Of a stretch of 64,000 nt of DNA, positions 13,088 through 26,589 are shown piece by piece. The notes under the pieces were generated by a model that did no database searches, had not been told where the DNA came from, and saw only the letters and a list, made by a program, of their open reading frames with translations. This DNA is from Mastigias papua. Its lineage: Eukaryota; Cnidaria; Scyphozoa; Rhizostomeae; Mastigiidae. Each line of letters starts with the position of its first letter. Position 1 is the first letter of the stretch. The translations under genes and the position numbers were made by a program. The stretch lies in NCBI GenBank assembly GCA_964019165.1, contig OZ025277.1, positions 2,002,453 to 2,066,452 on the forward strand, read 5' to 3'.

Positions 13088-16000
13088 AAAATACCAAGGC
13101 TATAGCCTTACTTTTTGGCCAAAATTGGCTCATTCATCACTTTTCAATCTCCAATCAAAATCAATCATAGTCAATTTGGGTCATTTGACCGAGTATAAAA
13201 TACCAAGGCTATAGCCTTACTTTTTGGCCAAAATTGGCTCATTTCATCACTTTTCAATCTCCAATCAAAATCAATCATAGTCAATTGGGTCATTTTTGGC
13301 CAAAATACCAAGGCTATAGCCTTACTTTTTGGCCAAAATTGGCTCATTTTCATCACTTTTCAATCTCCAATCAAAATCAATCATAGTCAATTTGGGTCAA
13401 TTTTGGCCAAACTACCAAGGCTATAGCCTTACTTTTTGGCCAAAATTGGCTCAGTTTCATCACTTTTCAATCTCCAATCAAAATCAATCATAGTCAATTT
13501 GGGTCATTTTTGGCAAAATACCATGGCTATAGCCTTACTTTTTGGCCAAAATTGGCTCATTTTCATCACTTTTCAATCTCCAATCAAAATCAATCATAGT
13601 CAATTTGGGTCAATTTTGGGCAAAATACCAAGGCTATAGCCTTACTTTTTGGCCAAAATTGGCTCATTTTCATCACTTTTCAATCTCCAATCAAAACTCA
13701 ATCATAGTCAATTTGGGTCATTTTCGGCCAAACTACCAAGGCTATAGCCTTACTTTTTGGCCAAAATTGGCTCATTTTCATCACTTTTCAATCTCCAATC
13801 AAAATCAATCATAGTCAATGTGGGTCAATTTTGGGCAAAATACCAAGGCTATAGCCTTACTTTTTGGCCAAAATTGGCTCATTTTCATCACTTTTCAATC
13901 TCCAATCAAACTCAATCATAGTCAATTTGGGTCATTTTCGGCCAAACTACCAAGGCTATAGCCTTACTTTTTGGCCAAAATTGGCTCATTTTCATCACTT
14001 TTCAATCTCCAATCAAAATCAATCATAGTCAATTTGGGTCATTTTTGGCCAAAATACCAAGGCTATAGCCTTACTTTTTGGCCAAAATTGGCTCATTTTC
14101 ATCACTTTTCAATCTCCAATCAAAATCAATCATAGTCAATTTGGGTCAATTTTGGCCAAAATACCAAGGCTATAGCCTTACTTTTTGGCCAAAATTGGCT
14201 CATTTTCATCACTTTTCAATCTCCAATCAAAATCAATCATAGTCAATTTGGGTCAATTTTGGGCAAAATACCAAGGCTATAGCCTTACTTTTTGGCCAAA
14301 CTTGGCTCATTTTCATCACTTTTCAATCTCCAATCAAACTCAATCATAGTCAATTTGGGTCAATTTTGGCCAAACTACCAAGGCTATAGCCTTACTTTTT
14401 GGCCAAAATTGGCTCATTTTCATCACTTTTCAATCTCCAATCAAAATCAATCATAGTCAATGTGGGTCAATTTTGGGCAAAATACCAAGGCTATAGCCTT
14501 ACTTTTTGGCCAAAATTGGCTCATTTTCATCACTTTTCAATCTCCAATCAAACTCAATCATAGTCAATTTGGTCATTTTCGGCCAAACTACCAAGGCTAT
14601 AGCCTTACTTTTTGGCCAAAATTGGCTCATTTTCATCACTTTTCAATCTCCAATCAAAATCAATCATAGTCAATTTGGGTCATTTTTGGCCAAAATACCA
14701 AGGCTATAGCCTTACTTTTTGGCCAAAATTGGCTCATTTTCATCACTTTTCAATCTCCAATCAAAATCAATCATAGTCAATTTGGGTCATTTTTGGCCAA
14801 AATACCAAGGCTATAGGCTTACTTTTTGGCCAAAATTGGCTCATTTTCATCACTTTTCAATCTCCAATCAAAATCAATCATAGTCAATGTGGGTCAATTT
14901 TGGGCCAAAATACCAAGGCTATAGCCTTACTTTTTGGCCAAAATTGGCTCATTTTCATCACTTTTCAATCTCCAATCAAAATCAATCATAGTCAATTTGG
15001 GTCATTTTCGGCCAAACTACCAAGGCTATAGCCTTACTTTTTGGCCAAAATTGGCTCAGTTTCATCACTTTTCAATCTCCAATCAAAATCAATCATAGTC
15101 AATTTGGGTCATTTTTGGCCAAAATACCAAGGCTATAGCCTTACTTTTTGGCCAAAATTGGCTCATTTTCATCACTTTTCAATCTCCAATCAAAATCAAT
15201 CATAGTCAATGTGGGTCAATTTTGGGCAAAATACCAAGGCTATAGCCTTACTTTTTGGCCAAAATTGGCTCATTTTCATCACTTTTCAATCTCCAATCAA
15301 ACTCAATCATAGTCAATTTGGGTCATTTTCGGCCAAACTACCAAGGCTATAGCCTTACTTTTTGGCCAAAATTGGCTCATTTTCATCACTTTTCAATCTC
15401 CAATCAAAATCAATCATAGTCAATGTGGGTCAATTTTGGGCAAAATACCAAGGCTATAGCCTTACTTTTTGGCCAAAATTGGCTCATTTTCATCACTTTT
15501 CAATCTCCAATCAAACTCAATCATAGTCAATTTGGGTCATTTTCGGCCAAACTACCAAGGCTATAGCCTTACTTTTTGGCCAAAATTGGCTCATTTTCAT
15601 CACTTTTCAATCTCCAATCAAAATCAATCATAGTCAATTTGGGTCATTTTTGGCCAAAATACCAAGGCTATAGCCTTACTTTTTGGCCAAAATTGGCTCA
15701 TTTTCATCACTTTTCAATCTCCAATCAAAATCAATCATAGTCAATTTGGGTCATTTTTGGCCAAAATACCAAGGCTATAGCCTTACTTTTTGGCCAAAAT
15801 TGGCTCATTTTCATCACTTTTCAATCTCCAATCAAAATCAATCATAGTCAATTTGGGTCAATTTTGGCCAAAATACCAAGGCTATAGCCTTACTTTTTGG
15901 CCAAAATTGGCTCATTTTCATCACTTTTCAATCTCCAATCAAAATCAATCATAGTCAATTTGGGTCAATTTTGGGCAAAATACCAAGGCTATAGCCTTAC

Positions 16001-19000
16001 TTTTTGGCCAAACTTGGCTCATTTTCATCACTTTTCAATCTCCAATCAAACTCAATCATAGTCAATTTGGGTCAATTTTGGCCAAACTACCAAGGCTATA
16101 GCCTTACTTTTTGGCCAAAATTGGCTCATTTTCATCACTTTTCAATCTCCAATCAAAATCAATCATAGTCAATGTGGGTCAATTTTGGGCAAAATACCAA
16201 GGCTATAGCCTTACTTTTTGGCCAAAATTGGCTCATTTTCATCACTTTTCAATCTCCAATCAAACTCAATCATAGTCAATTTGGGTCATTTTCGGCCAAA
16301 CTACCAAGGCTATAGCCTTACTTTTTGGCCAAAATTGGCTCATTTTCATCACTTTTCAATCTCCAATCAAAATCAATCATAGTCAATTTGGGTCATTTTT
16401 GGCCAAAATACCAAGGCTATAGCCTTACTTTTTGGCCAAAATTGGCTCATTTTCATCACTTTTCAATCTCCAATCAAAATCAATCATAGTCAATTTGGGT
16501 CATTTTTGGCCAAAATACCAAGGCTATAGGCTTACTTTTTGGCCAAAATTGGCTCATTTTCATCACTTTTCAATCTCCAATCAAAATCAATCATAGTCAA
16601 TGTGGGTCAATTTTGGGCAAAATACCAAGGCTATAGCCTTACTTTTTGGCCAAAATTGGCTCATTTTCATCACTTTTCAATCTCCAATCAAAATCAATCA
16701 TAGTCAATTTGGGTCATTTTCGGCCAAACTACCAAGGCTATAGCCTTACTTTTTGGCCAAAATTGGCTCAGTTTCATCACTTTTCAATCTCCAATCAAAA
16801 TCAATCATAGTCAATTTGGGTCATTTTTGGCCAAAATACCAAGGCTATAGCCTTACTTTTTGGCCAAAATTGGCTCATTTTCATCACTTTTCAATCTCCA
16901 ATCAAAATCAATCATAGTCAATGTGGGTCAATTTTGGGCAAAATACCAAGGCTATAGCCTTACTTTTTGGCCAAAATTGGCTCATTTTCATCACTTTTCA
17001 ATCTCCAATCAAACTCAATCATAGTCAATTTGGGTCATTTTCGGCCAAACTACCAAGGCTATAGCCTTACTTTTTGGCCAAAATTGGCTCATTTTCATCA
17101 CTTTTCAATCTCCAATCAAAATCAATCATAGTCAATGTGGGTCAATTTTGGGCAAAATACCAAGGCTATAGCCTTACTTTTTGGCCAAAATTGGCTCATT
17201 TTCATCACTTTTCAATCTCCAATCAAACTCAATCATAGTCAATTTGGGTCAATTTTGGGCAAAATACCAAGGCTATAGCCTTACTTTTTGGCCAAAATTG
17301 GCTCATTTTCATCACTTTTCAATCTCCAATCAAAATCAATCATAGTCAATTTGGGTCATTTTCGGCCAAACTACCAAGGCTATAGCCTTACTTTTTGGCC
17401 AAAATTGGCTCAGTTTCATCACTTTTCAATCTCCAATCAAAATCAATCATAGTCAATTTGGGTCATTTTTGGCCAAAATACCAAGGCTATAGCCTTACTT
17501 TTTGGCCAAAATTGGCTCATTTTCATCACTTTTCAATCTCCAATCAAAATCAATCATAGTCAATGTGGGTCAATTTTGGGCAAAATACCAAGGCTATAGC
17601 CTTACTTTTTGGCCAAAATTGGCTCATTTTCATCACTTTTCAATCTCCAATCAAACTCAATCATAGTCAATTTGGGTCATTTTCGGCCAAACTACCAAGG
17701 CTATAGCCTTACTTTTTGGCCAAAATTGGCTCATTTTCATCACTTTTCAATCTCCAATCAAAATCAATCATAGTCAATGTGGGTCAATTTTGGCCAAAAT
17801 ACCAAGGCTATAGCCTTACTTTTTGGCCAAAATTGGCTCATTTTCATCACTTTTCAATCTCCAATCAAACTCAATCATAGTCAATTTGGGTCAATTTTGG
17901 CCAAACTACCAAGGCTATAGCCTTACTTTTTGGCCAAAATTGGCTCATTTTCATCACTTTTCAATCTCCAATCAAAATCAATCATAGTCAATGTGGGTCA
18001 ATTTTGGGCAAAATACCAAGGCTATAGCCTTACTTTTTGGCCAAAATTGGCTCATTTTCATCACTTTTCAATCTCCAATCAAAATCAATCATAGTCAATG
18101 TGGGTCAATTTTGGGCAAAATACCAAGGCTATAGCCTTACTTTTTGGCCAAAATTGGCTCATTTTCATCACTTTTCAATCTCCAATCAAACTCAATCATA
18201 GTCAATTTGGGTCAATTTTGGCCAAACTACCAAGGCTATAGCCTTACTTTTTGGCCAAAATTGGCTCATTTTCATCACTTTTCAATCTCCAATCAAAATC
18301 AATCATAGTCAATTTGGGTCATTTTTGGCCAAAATACCAAGGCTATAGCCTTACTTTTTGGCCAAAATTGGCTCATTTTCATCACTTTTCAATCTCCAAT
18401 CAAAATCAATCATAGTCAATTTGGGTCAATTTTGGCCAAAATACCAAGGCTATAGCCTTACTTTTTGGCCAAAATTGGCTCATTTTCATCACTTTTCAAT
18501 CTCCAATCAAAATCAATCATAGTCAATTTGGGTCAATTTTGGGCAAAATACCAAGGCTATAGCCTTACTTTTTGGCCAAAATTGGCTCATTTTCATCACT
18601 TTTCAATCTCCAATCAAACTCAATCATAGTCAATTTGGGTCAATTTTGGCCAACATACCAAGGCTATAGCCTTACTTTTTGGCCAAAATTGGCTCATTTT
18701 CATCACTTTTCAATCTCCAATCAAAATCAATCATAGTCAATTTGGGTCATTTTTGGCCAAAATACCAAGGCTATAGCCTTACTTTTTGGCCAAAATTGGC
18801 TCATTTTCATCACTTTTCAATCTCCAATCAAAATCAATCATAGTCAATTTGGGTCAATTTTGGCCAAAATACCAAGGCTATAGCCTTACTTTTTGGCCAA
18901 AATTGGCTCATTTTCATCACTTTTCAATCTCCAATCAAACTCAATCATAGTCAATTTGGGTCATTTTTGGCCAAAATACCAAGGCTATAGCCTTACTTTT

Positions 19001-22000
19001 TGGCCAAAATTGGCTCATTTTCATCACTTTTCAATCTCCAATCAAAATCAATCATAGTCAATTTGGGTCATTTTTGGCCAAAATACCAAGGCTATAGCCT
19101 TACTTTTTGTCCAAAATTGGCTCATTTTCATCACTTTTCAATCTCCAATCAAACTCAATCATAGTCAATTTGGGTCATTTTCTGCCAAAATACCAAGGCT
19201 ATAGCCTTACTTTTTGGCCAAAATTGGCTCATTTTCATCACTTTTCAATCTCCAATCAAAATCAATCATAGTCAATTTGGGTCATTTTTGGCCAAAATAC
19301 CAAGGCTATAGCCTTACTTTGTGGCCAAAATTGGCTCATTTTCATCACTTTTCAATCTCCAATCAAAATCAATCATAGTCAATTTGGGACATTTTTGGCC
19401 AGAATACCAAGGTTATAGCCTTACTTTTTGGCCAAATTTGGCTCACTTTCATCACTTTTCAATCTCCAATCAAAATCAATCATAGTCAATTTGGGTCATT
19501 TTCTGCCAAAATACCAAGGCTATAGCCTTACTTTTTGGCCAAAATTGGCTCATTTTCATCACTTTTCAATCTCCAATCAAAATCAATCATAGTCAATTTG
19601 GGTCATTTTTGGCCAAAATACCAAGGTTATAGCCTTATTTTTTGGCCAAAATTGGCTCATTTTCATCACTTTTCAATCTCCAATCAAAATCAATCATAGT
19701 CAATTTGGGTCAATTTTGGCCAAAATACCAAGGCTATAGCCTTACTTTTTGGCCAAAATTGGCTCATTTTCATCACTTTTCAATCTCCAATCAAACTCAA
19801 TCATAGTCAATTTGGGTCATTTTTGGCCAAAATACCAAGGCTATAGCCTTACTTTTTGGCCAAAATTGGCTCATTTTCATCACTTTTCAATCTCCAATCA
19901 AAATCAATCATAGTCAATTTGGGTCATTTTTGGCCAAAATACCAAGGCTATAGCCTTACTTTTTGGCCAAAATTGGCTCATTTTCATCACTTTTCAATCT
20001 CCAATCAAACTCAATCATAGTCAATTTGGGTCATTTTCTGCCAAAATACCAAGGCTATAGCCTTACTTTTTGGCCAAAATTGGCTCATTTTCATCACTTT
20101 TCAATCTCCAATCAAAATCAATCATAATCAATTTGGGTCATTTTTGGCCAAAATACCAAGGCTATAGCCTTACTTTGTGGCCAAAATTGGCTCATTTTCA
20201 TCACTTTTCAATCTCCAATCAAAATCAATCATAGTCAATTTGGGTCATTTTTGGCCAAAATACCAAGGCTATAGCCTTACTTTTTGGCCAAAATTGGCTC
20301 ATTTTCATCACTTTTCAATCTCCAATCAAAATCAATCATAGTCAATTTGGGTCATTTTTGGCCAAAATACCAAGGCTATAGCCTTACTTTTTGGCCAAAA
20401 TTGGCTCATTTTCATCACTTTTCAATCTCCAATCAAAATCAGTCATAGTCAATTTGGGTCAATTTTGGCCAAAATACCAAGGCTATAGCCTTACTTTTTG
20501 GCCAAAATTGGCTCATTTTCATCACTTTTCAATCTCCAATCAAACTCAATCATAGTCAATTTGGGTCATTTTCGGCCAAAATACCAAGGCTATAGCCTTA
20601 CTTTTTGGCCAAAATTGGCTCATTTTCATCACTTTTCAATCTCCAATCAAACTCAATCATAGTCAATTTGGGTCAATTTTGGCCAAACTACCAAGGCTAT
20701 AGCCTTACTTTTTGGCCAAAATTGGCTCATTTTCATCACTTTTCAATCTCCAATCAAAATCAATCATAGTCAATGTGGGTCAATTTTGGGCAAAATACCA
20801 AGGCTATAGCCTTACTTTTTGGCCAAAATTGGCTCATTTTCATCACTTTTCAATCTCCAATCAAAATCAATCATAGTCAATGTGGGTCAATTTTGGGCAA
20901 AATACCAAGGCTATAGCCTTACTTTTTGGCCAAAATTGGCTCATTTTCATCACTTTTCAATCTCCAATCAAACTCAATCATAGTCAATTTGGGTCAATTT
21001 TGGCCAAACTACCAAGGCTATAGCCTTACTTTTTGGCCAAAATTGGCTCATTTTCATCACTTTTCAATCTCCAATCAAAATCAATCATAGTCAATTTGGG
21101 TCATTTTTGGCCAAAATACCAAGGCTATAGCCTTACTTTTTGGCCAAAATTGGCTCATTTTCATCACTTTTCAATCTCCAATCAAAATCAATCATAGTCA
21201 ATTTGGGTCAATTTTGGCCAAAATACCAAGGCTATAGCCTTACTTTTTGGCCAAAATTGGCTCATTTTCATCACTTTTCAATCTCCAATCAAAATCAATC
21301 ATAGTCAATTTGGGTCAATTTTGGGCAAAATACCAAGGCTATAGCCTTACTTTTTGGCCAAAATTGGCTCATTTTCATCACTTTTCAATCTCCAATCAAA
21401 CTCAATCATAGTCAATTTGGGTCAATTTTGGCCAACATACCAAGGCTATAGCCTTACTTTTTGGCCAAAATTGGCTCATTTTCATCACTTTTCAATCTCC
21501 AATCAAAATCAATCATAGTCAATTTGGGTCATTTTTGGCCAAAATACCAAGGCTATAGCCTTACTTTTTGGCCAAAATTGGCTCATTTTCATCACTTTTC
21601 AATCTCCAATCAAAATCAATCATAGTCAATTTGGGTCAATTTTGGCCAAAATACCAAGGCTATAGCCTTACTTTTTGGCCAAAATTGGCTCATTTTCATC
21701 ACTTTTCAATCTCCAATCAAACTCAATCATAGTCAATTTGGGTCATTTTTGGCCAAAATACCAAGGCTATAGCCTTACTTTTTGGCCAAAATTGGCTCAT
21801 TTTCATCACTTTTCAATCTCCAATCAAAATCAATCATAGTCAATTTGGGTCATTTTTGGCCAAAATACCAAGGCTATAGCCTTACTTTTTGGCCAAAATT
21901 GGCTCATTTTCATCACTTTTCAATCTCCAATCAAACTCAATCATAGTCAATTTGGGTCATTTTCTGCCAAAATACCAAGGCTATAGCCTTACTTTTTGGC

Positions 22001-25000
22001 CAAAATTGGCTCATTTTCATCACTTTTCAATCTCCAATCAAAATCAATCATAGTCAATTTGGGTCATTTTTGGCCAAAATACCAAGGCTATAGCCTTACT
22101 TTGTGGCCAAAATTGGCTCATTTTCATCACTTTTCAATCTCCAATCAAAATCAATCATAGTCAATTTGGGACATTTTTGGCCAGAATACCAAGGTTATAG
22201 CCTTACTTTTTGGCCAAATTTGGCTCACTTTCATCACTTTTCAATCTCCAATCAAAATCAATCATAGTCAATTTGGGTCATTTTCTGCCAAAATACCAAG
22301 GCTATAGCCTTACTTTTTGGCCAAAATTGGCTCATTTTCATCACTTTTCAATCTCCAATCAAAATCAATCATAGTCAATTTGGGTCATTTTTGGCCAAAA
22401 TACCAAGGTTATAGCCTTATTTTTTGGCCAAAATTGGCTCATTTTCATCACTTTTCAATCTCCAATCAAAATCAATCATAGTCAATTTGGGTCAATTTTG
22501 GCCAAAATACCAAGGCTATAGCCTTACTTTTTGGCCAAAATTGGCTCATTTTCATCACTTTTCAATCTCCAATCAAACTCAATCATAGTCAATTTGGGTC
22601 ATTTTTGGCCAAAATACCAAGGCTATAGCCTTACTTTTTGGCCAAAATTGGCTCATTTTCATCACTTTTCAATCTCCAATCAAAATCAATCATAGTCAAT
22701 TTGGGTCATTTTTGGCCAAAATACCAAGGCTATAGCCTTACTTTTTGGCCAAAATTGGCTCATTTTCATCACTTTTCAATCTCCAATCAAACTCAATCAT
22801 AGTCAATTTGGGTCATTTTCTGCCAAAATACCAAGGCTATAGCCTTACTTTTTGGCCAAAATTGGCTCATTTTCATCACTTTTCAATCTCCAATCAAAAT
22901 CAATCATAATCAATTTGGGTCATTTTTGGCCAAAATACCAAGGCTATAGCCTTACTTTGTGGCCAAAATTGGCTCATTTTCATCACTTTTCAATCTCCAA
23001 TCAAAATCAATCATAGTCAATTTGGGTCATTTTTGGCCAAAATACCAAGGCTATAGCCTTACTTTTTGGCCAAAATTGGCTCATTTTCATCACTTTTCAA
23101 TCTCCAATCAAAATCAATCATAGTCAATTTGGGTCATTTTTGGCCAAAATACCAAGGCTATAGCCTTACTTTTTGGCCAAAATTGGCTCATTTTCATCAC
23201 TTTTCAATCTCCAATCAAAATCAGTCATAGTCAATTTGGGTCAATTTTGGCCAAAATACCAAGGCTATAGCCTTACTTTTTGGCCAAAATTGGCTCATTT
23301 TCATCACTTTTCAATCTCCAATCAAACTCAATCATAGTCAATTTGGGTCATTTTCGGCCAAAATACCAAGGCTATAGCCTTACTTTTTGGCCAAAATTGG
23401 CTCATTTTCATCACTTTTCAATCTCCAATCAAAATCAATCATAGTCAATTTGGGTCATTTTTGGCCAAAATACCAAGGTTATAGCCTTATTTTTTGGCCA
23501 AATTTGGCTCACTTTCATCACTTTTCAATCTCCAATCAAAATCAATCATAGTCAATGTGGGTCATTTTTGGCCAGAATACCAAGGTTATAGCCTTACTTT
23601 TTGGCCAAATTTGGCTCACTTTCATCACTTTTCAATCTCCAATCAAAATCAATCATAGTCAATTTGGGTCATTTCTGGCCAAAATACCAAGGCTATAGCC
23701 ATACTTTTTGGCCAAAATTGGCTCATTTTCATCACTTTTCAATCTCCAATCAAAATCAATCATAGTCAATTTGGGTCATTTTTGGCCAAAATACCAAGGC
23801 TATAGCCTTACTTTTTGGCCAAAATTGGCTCATTTTCATCACTTTTCAATCTCCAATCAAATTCAATCATAGTCAATTTGGGTCATTTGTGGCCAAAATA
23901 CCAAGGCTATAGCCTTACTTTTTGGCCAAAATTGGCTCATTTTCATCACTTTTCAATCTCCAATCAAACTCAATCATAGTCAATTTGGGTCAATTTTGGC
24001 CAAAATACCAAGGCTATAGCCTTACTTTTTGGCCAAAATTGGCTCATTTTCATCACTTTTCAATCTCCAATCAAAATCAATCATAGTCAATTTGGGTCAT
24101 GTTTGGCCAAAATACCAAGGCTATAGCCTTACTTTTTGGCCAAAATTGGCTCATTTTCATCACTTTTCAATCTCCAATCAAAATCAATCATAGTCAATTT
24201 GGGTCATTTTTGGCCAGAATACCAAGGTTATAGCCTTATTTTTTGGCCACATTTGGCTCACTTTCATCACTTTTCAATCTCCAATCAAAATCAATCATAG
24301 TCAATTTGGGTCATTTTTGGCCAGAATACCAAGGTTATAGCCTTACTTTTTGGCCAAATTTGGCTCACTTTCATCACTTTTCAATCTCCAATCAAAATCA
24401 ATCATAGTCAATTTGGGTCATTTCTGGCCAAAATACCAAGGCTATAGCCTTACTTTTTGGCCAAAATTGGCTCATTTTCATCACTTTTCAATCTCCAATC
24501 ACAATCAATCATAGTCAATTTGGGTCATTTTTGGCCAGAATACCAAGGTTATAGCCTTATTTTTTGGCCAAATTTGGCTCACTTTCATCACTTTTCAATC
24601 TCCAATCAAAATCAATCATAGTCAATTTGGGTCATTTTTGGCCAGAATACCAAGGCTATAGCCTTACTTTTTGGCCAAATTTGGCTCACTTTCATCACTT
24701 TTCAATCTCCAATCAAAATCAATCATAGTCAATTTGGGTCATTTCTGGCCAAAATACCAAGGCTATAGCCTTACTTTTTGGCCAAAATTGGCTCATTTTC
24801 ATCACTTTTCAATCTCCAATCAAAATCAATCATAGTCAATTTGGGTCATTTTTGGCCAAAATACCAAGGCTATAGCCTTACTTTTTGGCCAAAATTGGCT
24901 CATTTTCATCACTTTTCAATCTCCAATCAAAATCAATCATAGTCAATTTGGGTCATTTTTGGCCAAAATACCAAGGCTATAGCCTTACTTTTTGGCCAAA

Positions 25001-25554
25001 ATTGGCTCATTTTCATCACTTTTCAATCTCCAATCAAAATCAATCATAGTCAATTTGGGTCATTTTTGGCCAAAATACCAAGGCTATAGCCTTACTTTTT
25101 GGCCAAAATTGGCTCATTTTCATCACTTTTCAATCTCCAATCAAAATCAATCATAGTCAATTTGGGTCAATTTTGGCCAAAATACCAAGGCTATAGCCTT
25201 ACTTTTTGGCCAAAATTGGCTCATTTTCATCACTTTTCAATCTCCAATCAAAATCAATCATAGTCAATTTGGGTCATTTTTGGCCAAAATACCAAGGCTA
25301 TAGCCTTACTTTTTGGCCAAAATTGGCTCATTTTCATCACTTTTGAATCTCCAATCAAAATCAATCATAGTCAATTTGGGTCAATTTTGGCCAAAATACC
25401 AAGGCTATAGCCTTACTTTTTGGCCAAAATTGGCTCATTTTCATCACTTTTCAATCTCCAATCAAAATCAATCATAGTCAATTTGGGTCAATTTTGGCCA
25501 AAATACCAAGGCTATAGCCTTACTTTTTGGCCAAAATTGGCTCATTGTCATCAC
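13088..25554 (+). repeat. 107-bp tandem satellite array, right part (about 117 monomers)
   Basis: Same monomer as before the gap, but with different diagnostic variants: CAATCAAACTCAATC instead of CAATCAAAATCAATC in many units, GTCAATGTGGGTC, TTTTGGGCAAAATACC and TTTTCGGCCAAAC. The first units after the gap (13088-13310) are the most irregular, with small deletions and a GACCGAGTATAAAATACC insertion. Multi-monomer blocks are duplicated (see findings). The last monomer is cut inside CATTGTCATCAC at about 25554, and ordinary low-copy sequence follows directly. Confidence 0.99.
17835..23400 (+). repeat. Tandem duplication of a 26-monomer (2782 bp) satellite block
   Basis: Rare private variants recur at exactly 2782 bp (26 x 107): CTTTGTGGCC at 19321 and 22103, and again at 20177 and 22959; ATCATAATCA at 20121 and 22903; AGTCATAG at 20441 and 23223; CAACATACC at 18651 and 21433. 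Outside the approximate limits given here the variant order stops matching. Even singleton differences are shared, so the copying looks recent. Borders are known only to within about one monomer. Confidence 0.9.
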
Positions 25555-25729
25555 GTAGAAAACCACGGTCAGAATAGTAGATGATTGTCTCTAGAAGATG
25601 TCATCCAAGGGATGATTAATATATCAAGGTAGTTATAACCAAATAGATGCGAGATCATGATTTAAAGAAGTGCTTGTTTATTTTTTATCTTTAACATTAA
25701 TGTATCCTTGTATCACAAAACCACCTGGC

Positions 25730-26034
25730 GCAGTGGATATTTTAAGGAAAACTTTAATACTACACTATTCTGAGATCAGCCCCAACCACACCTTGTACGA
25801 ACTGTTTGGTGGCCACGCTCAGGGACTTTCTAAAACTGCAGGTATTCTTTTCTATTGGTTGACATTACAGTAAATGGTATTGAACATAATATCCATCATG
25901 CAATGAAGCGCTACAAAAGGTTATCGAAATCAAGGATGGTCAAATATTATAAAGAACCTTCTGAGAAATTTCCAGGATCACACGTCCACTTACAAAGACT
26001 ACGAAGTGTGGCTAAAATGAAACAAGAGAACTAA
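25730..26034 (+). other. Unidentified coding-like fragment split by a 29-bp insert
   Basis: The frame covering 25670-25873 contains LRKTLILHYSEISPNHTLYE and FGGHAQGLSKTAG. Right after it, from about 25870 to the TAA at 26032-26034, another open stretch reads HHAMKRYKRLSKSRMVKYYK and ends in RSVAKMKQEN. Between them is a 29-bp segment that starts GTATTC and ends TTACAG; removing it would join the two frames (TA/VNG). A 29-bp intron would be far too short for most animals, so this may be a decayed element with an insertion. I do not recognise the family. Confidence 0.25.
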
Positions 26035-26589
26035 AATAAGCACCGACCTGGTGAGTTATCCAATGAAGGTGCGTGGCTATATGCCAATAAGATTCTTCTA
26101 TGCCGTAATTGTTATGCTCAAATTGACAATTTTAGGTTTACACAGCCCACTGACGGTGTTTAGCTTCGCAGTATCATGACTTGGTAGAAACATGACGTAA
26201 GTCATATATCCTTTGAAATAATTATATTTAACAATGCAAAAATATATTGATATGTACATTTTGTCTCAATAACAGGATTACATTTAAAGGTTTAGATTTG
26301 ATATATTTTAAATAGATATTGTCTGAGCTATATAGTAATCTAGTAATCATTCAGCATAATCTGGTACAGATATCGTCATCAACTATTGTGCAAATTTTGA
26401 GTATGATTTGTCCCGGTGTAAAAGTATCCTAGAATGAAAATAATCAGACATTAACCGTCTTTTGTTAGAAATACTGAAAAGTTACCATTTGAGTACTTTA
26501 CAAGTCTTTTGTTTATTGCTCGAGTAGCTAATACGTTTCACTTTATTCAATGCTTTAATGAAGCCACTTCTCTGACAAATATATCATTG

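Noticed and set aside
1189..14709. Many open frames of 60-140 codons in the satellite (e.g. 3649-3960, 12160-12585)
   Set aside because: They are periodic readings of the 107-bp unit, switch frame with every monomer because 107 is not a multiple of 3, and have no domain.
1..25554. CRISPR-like array
   Set aside because: The repeats are contiguous with no unique spacers, the unit is 107 bp, and the surrounding genes are animal.
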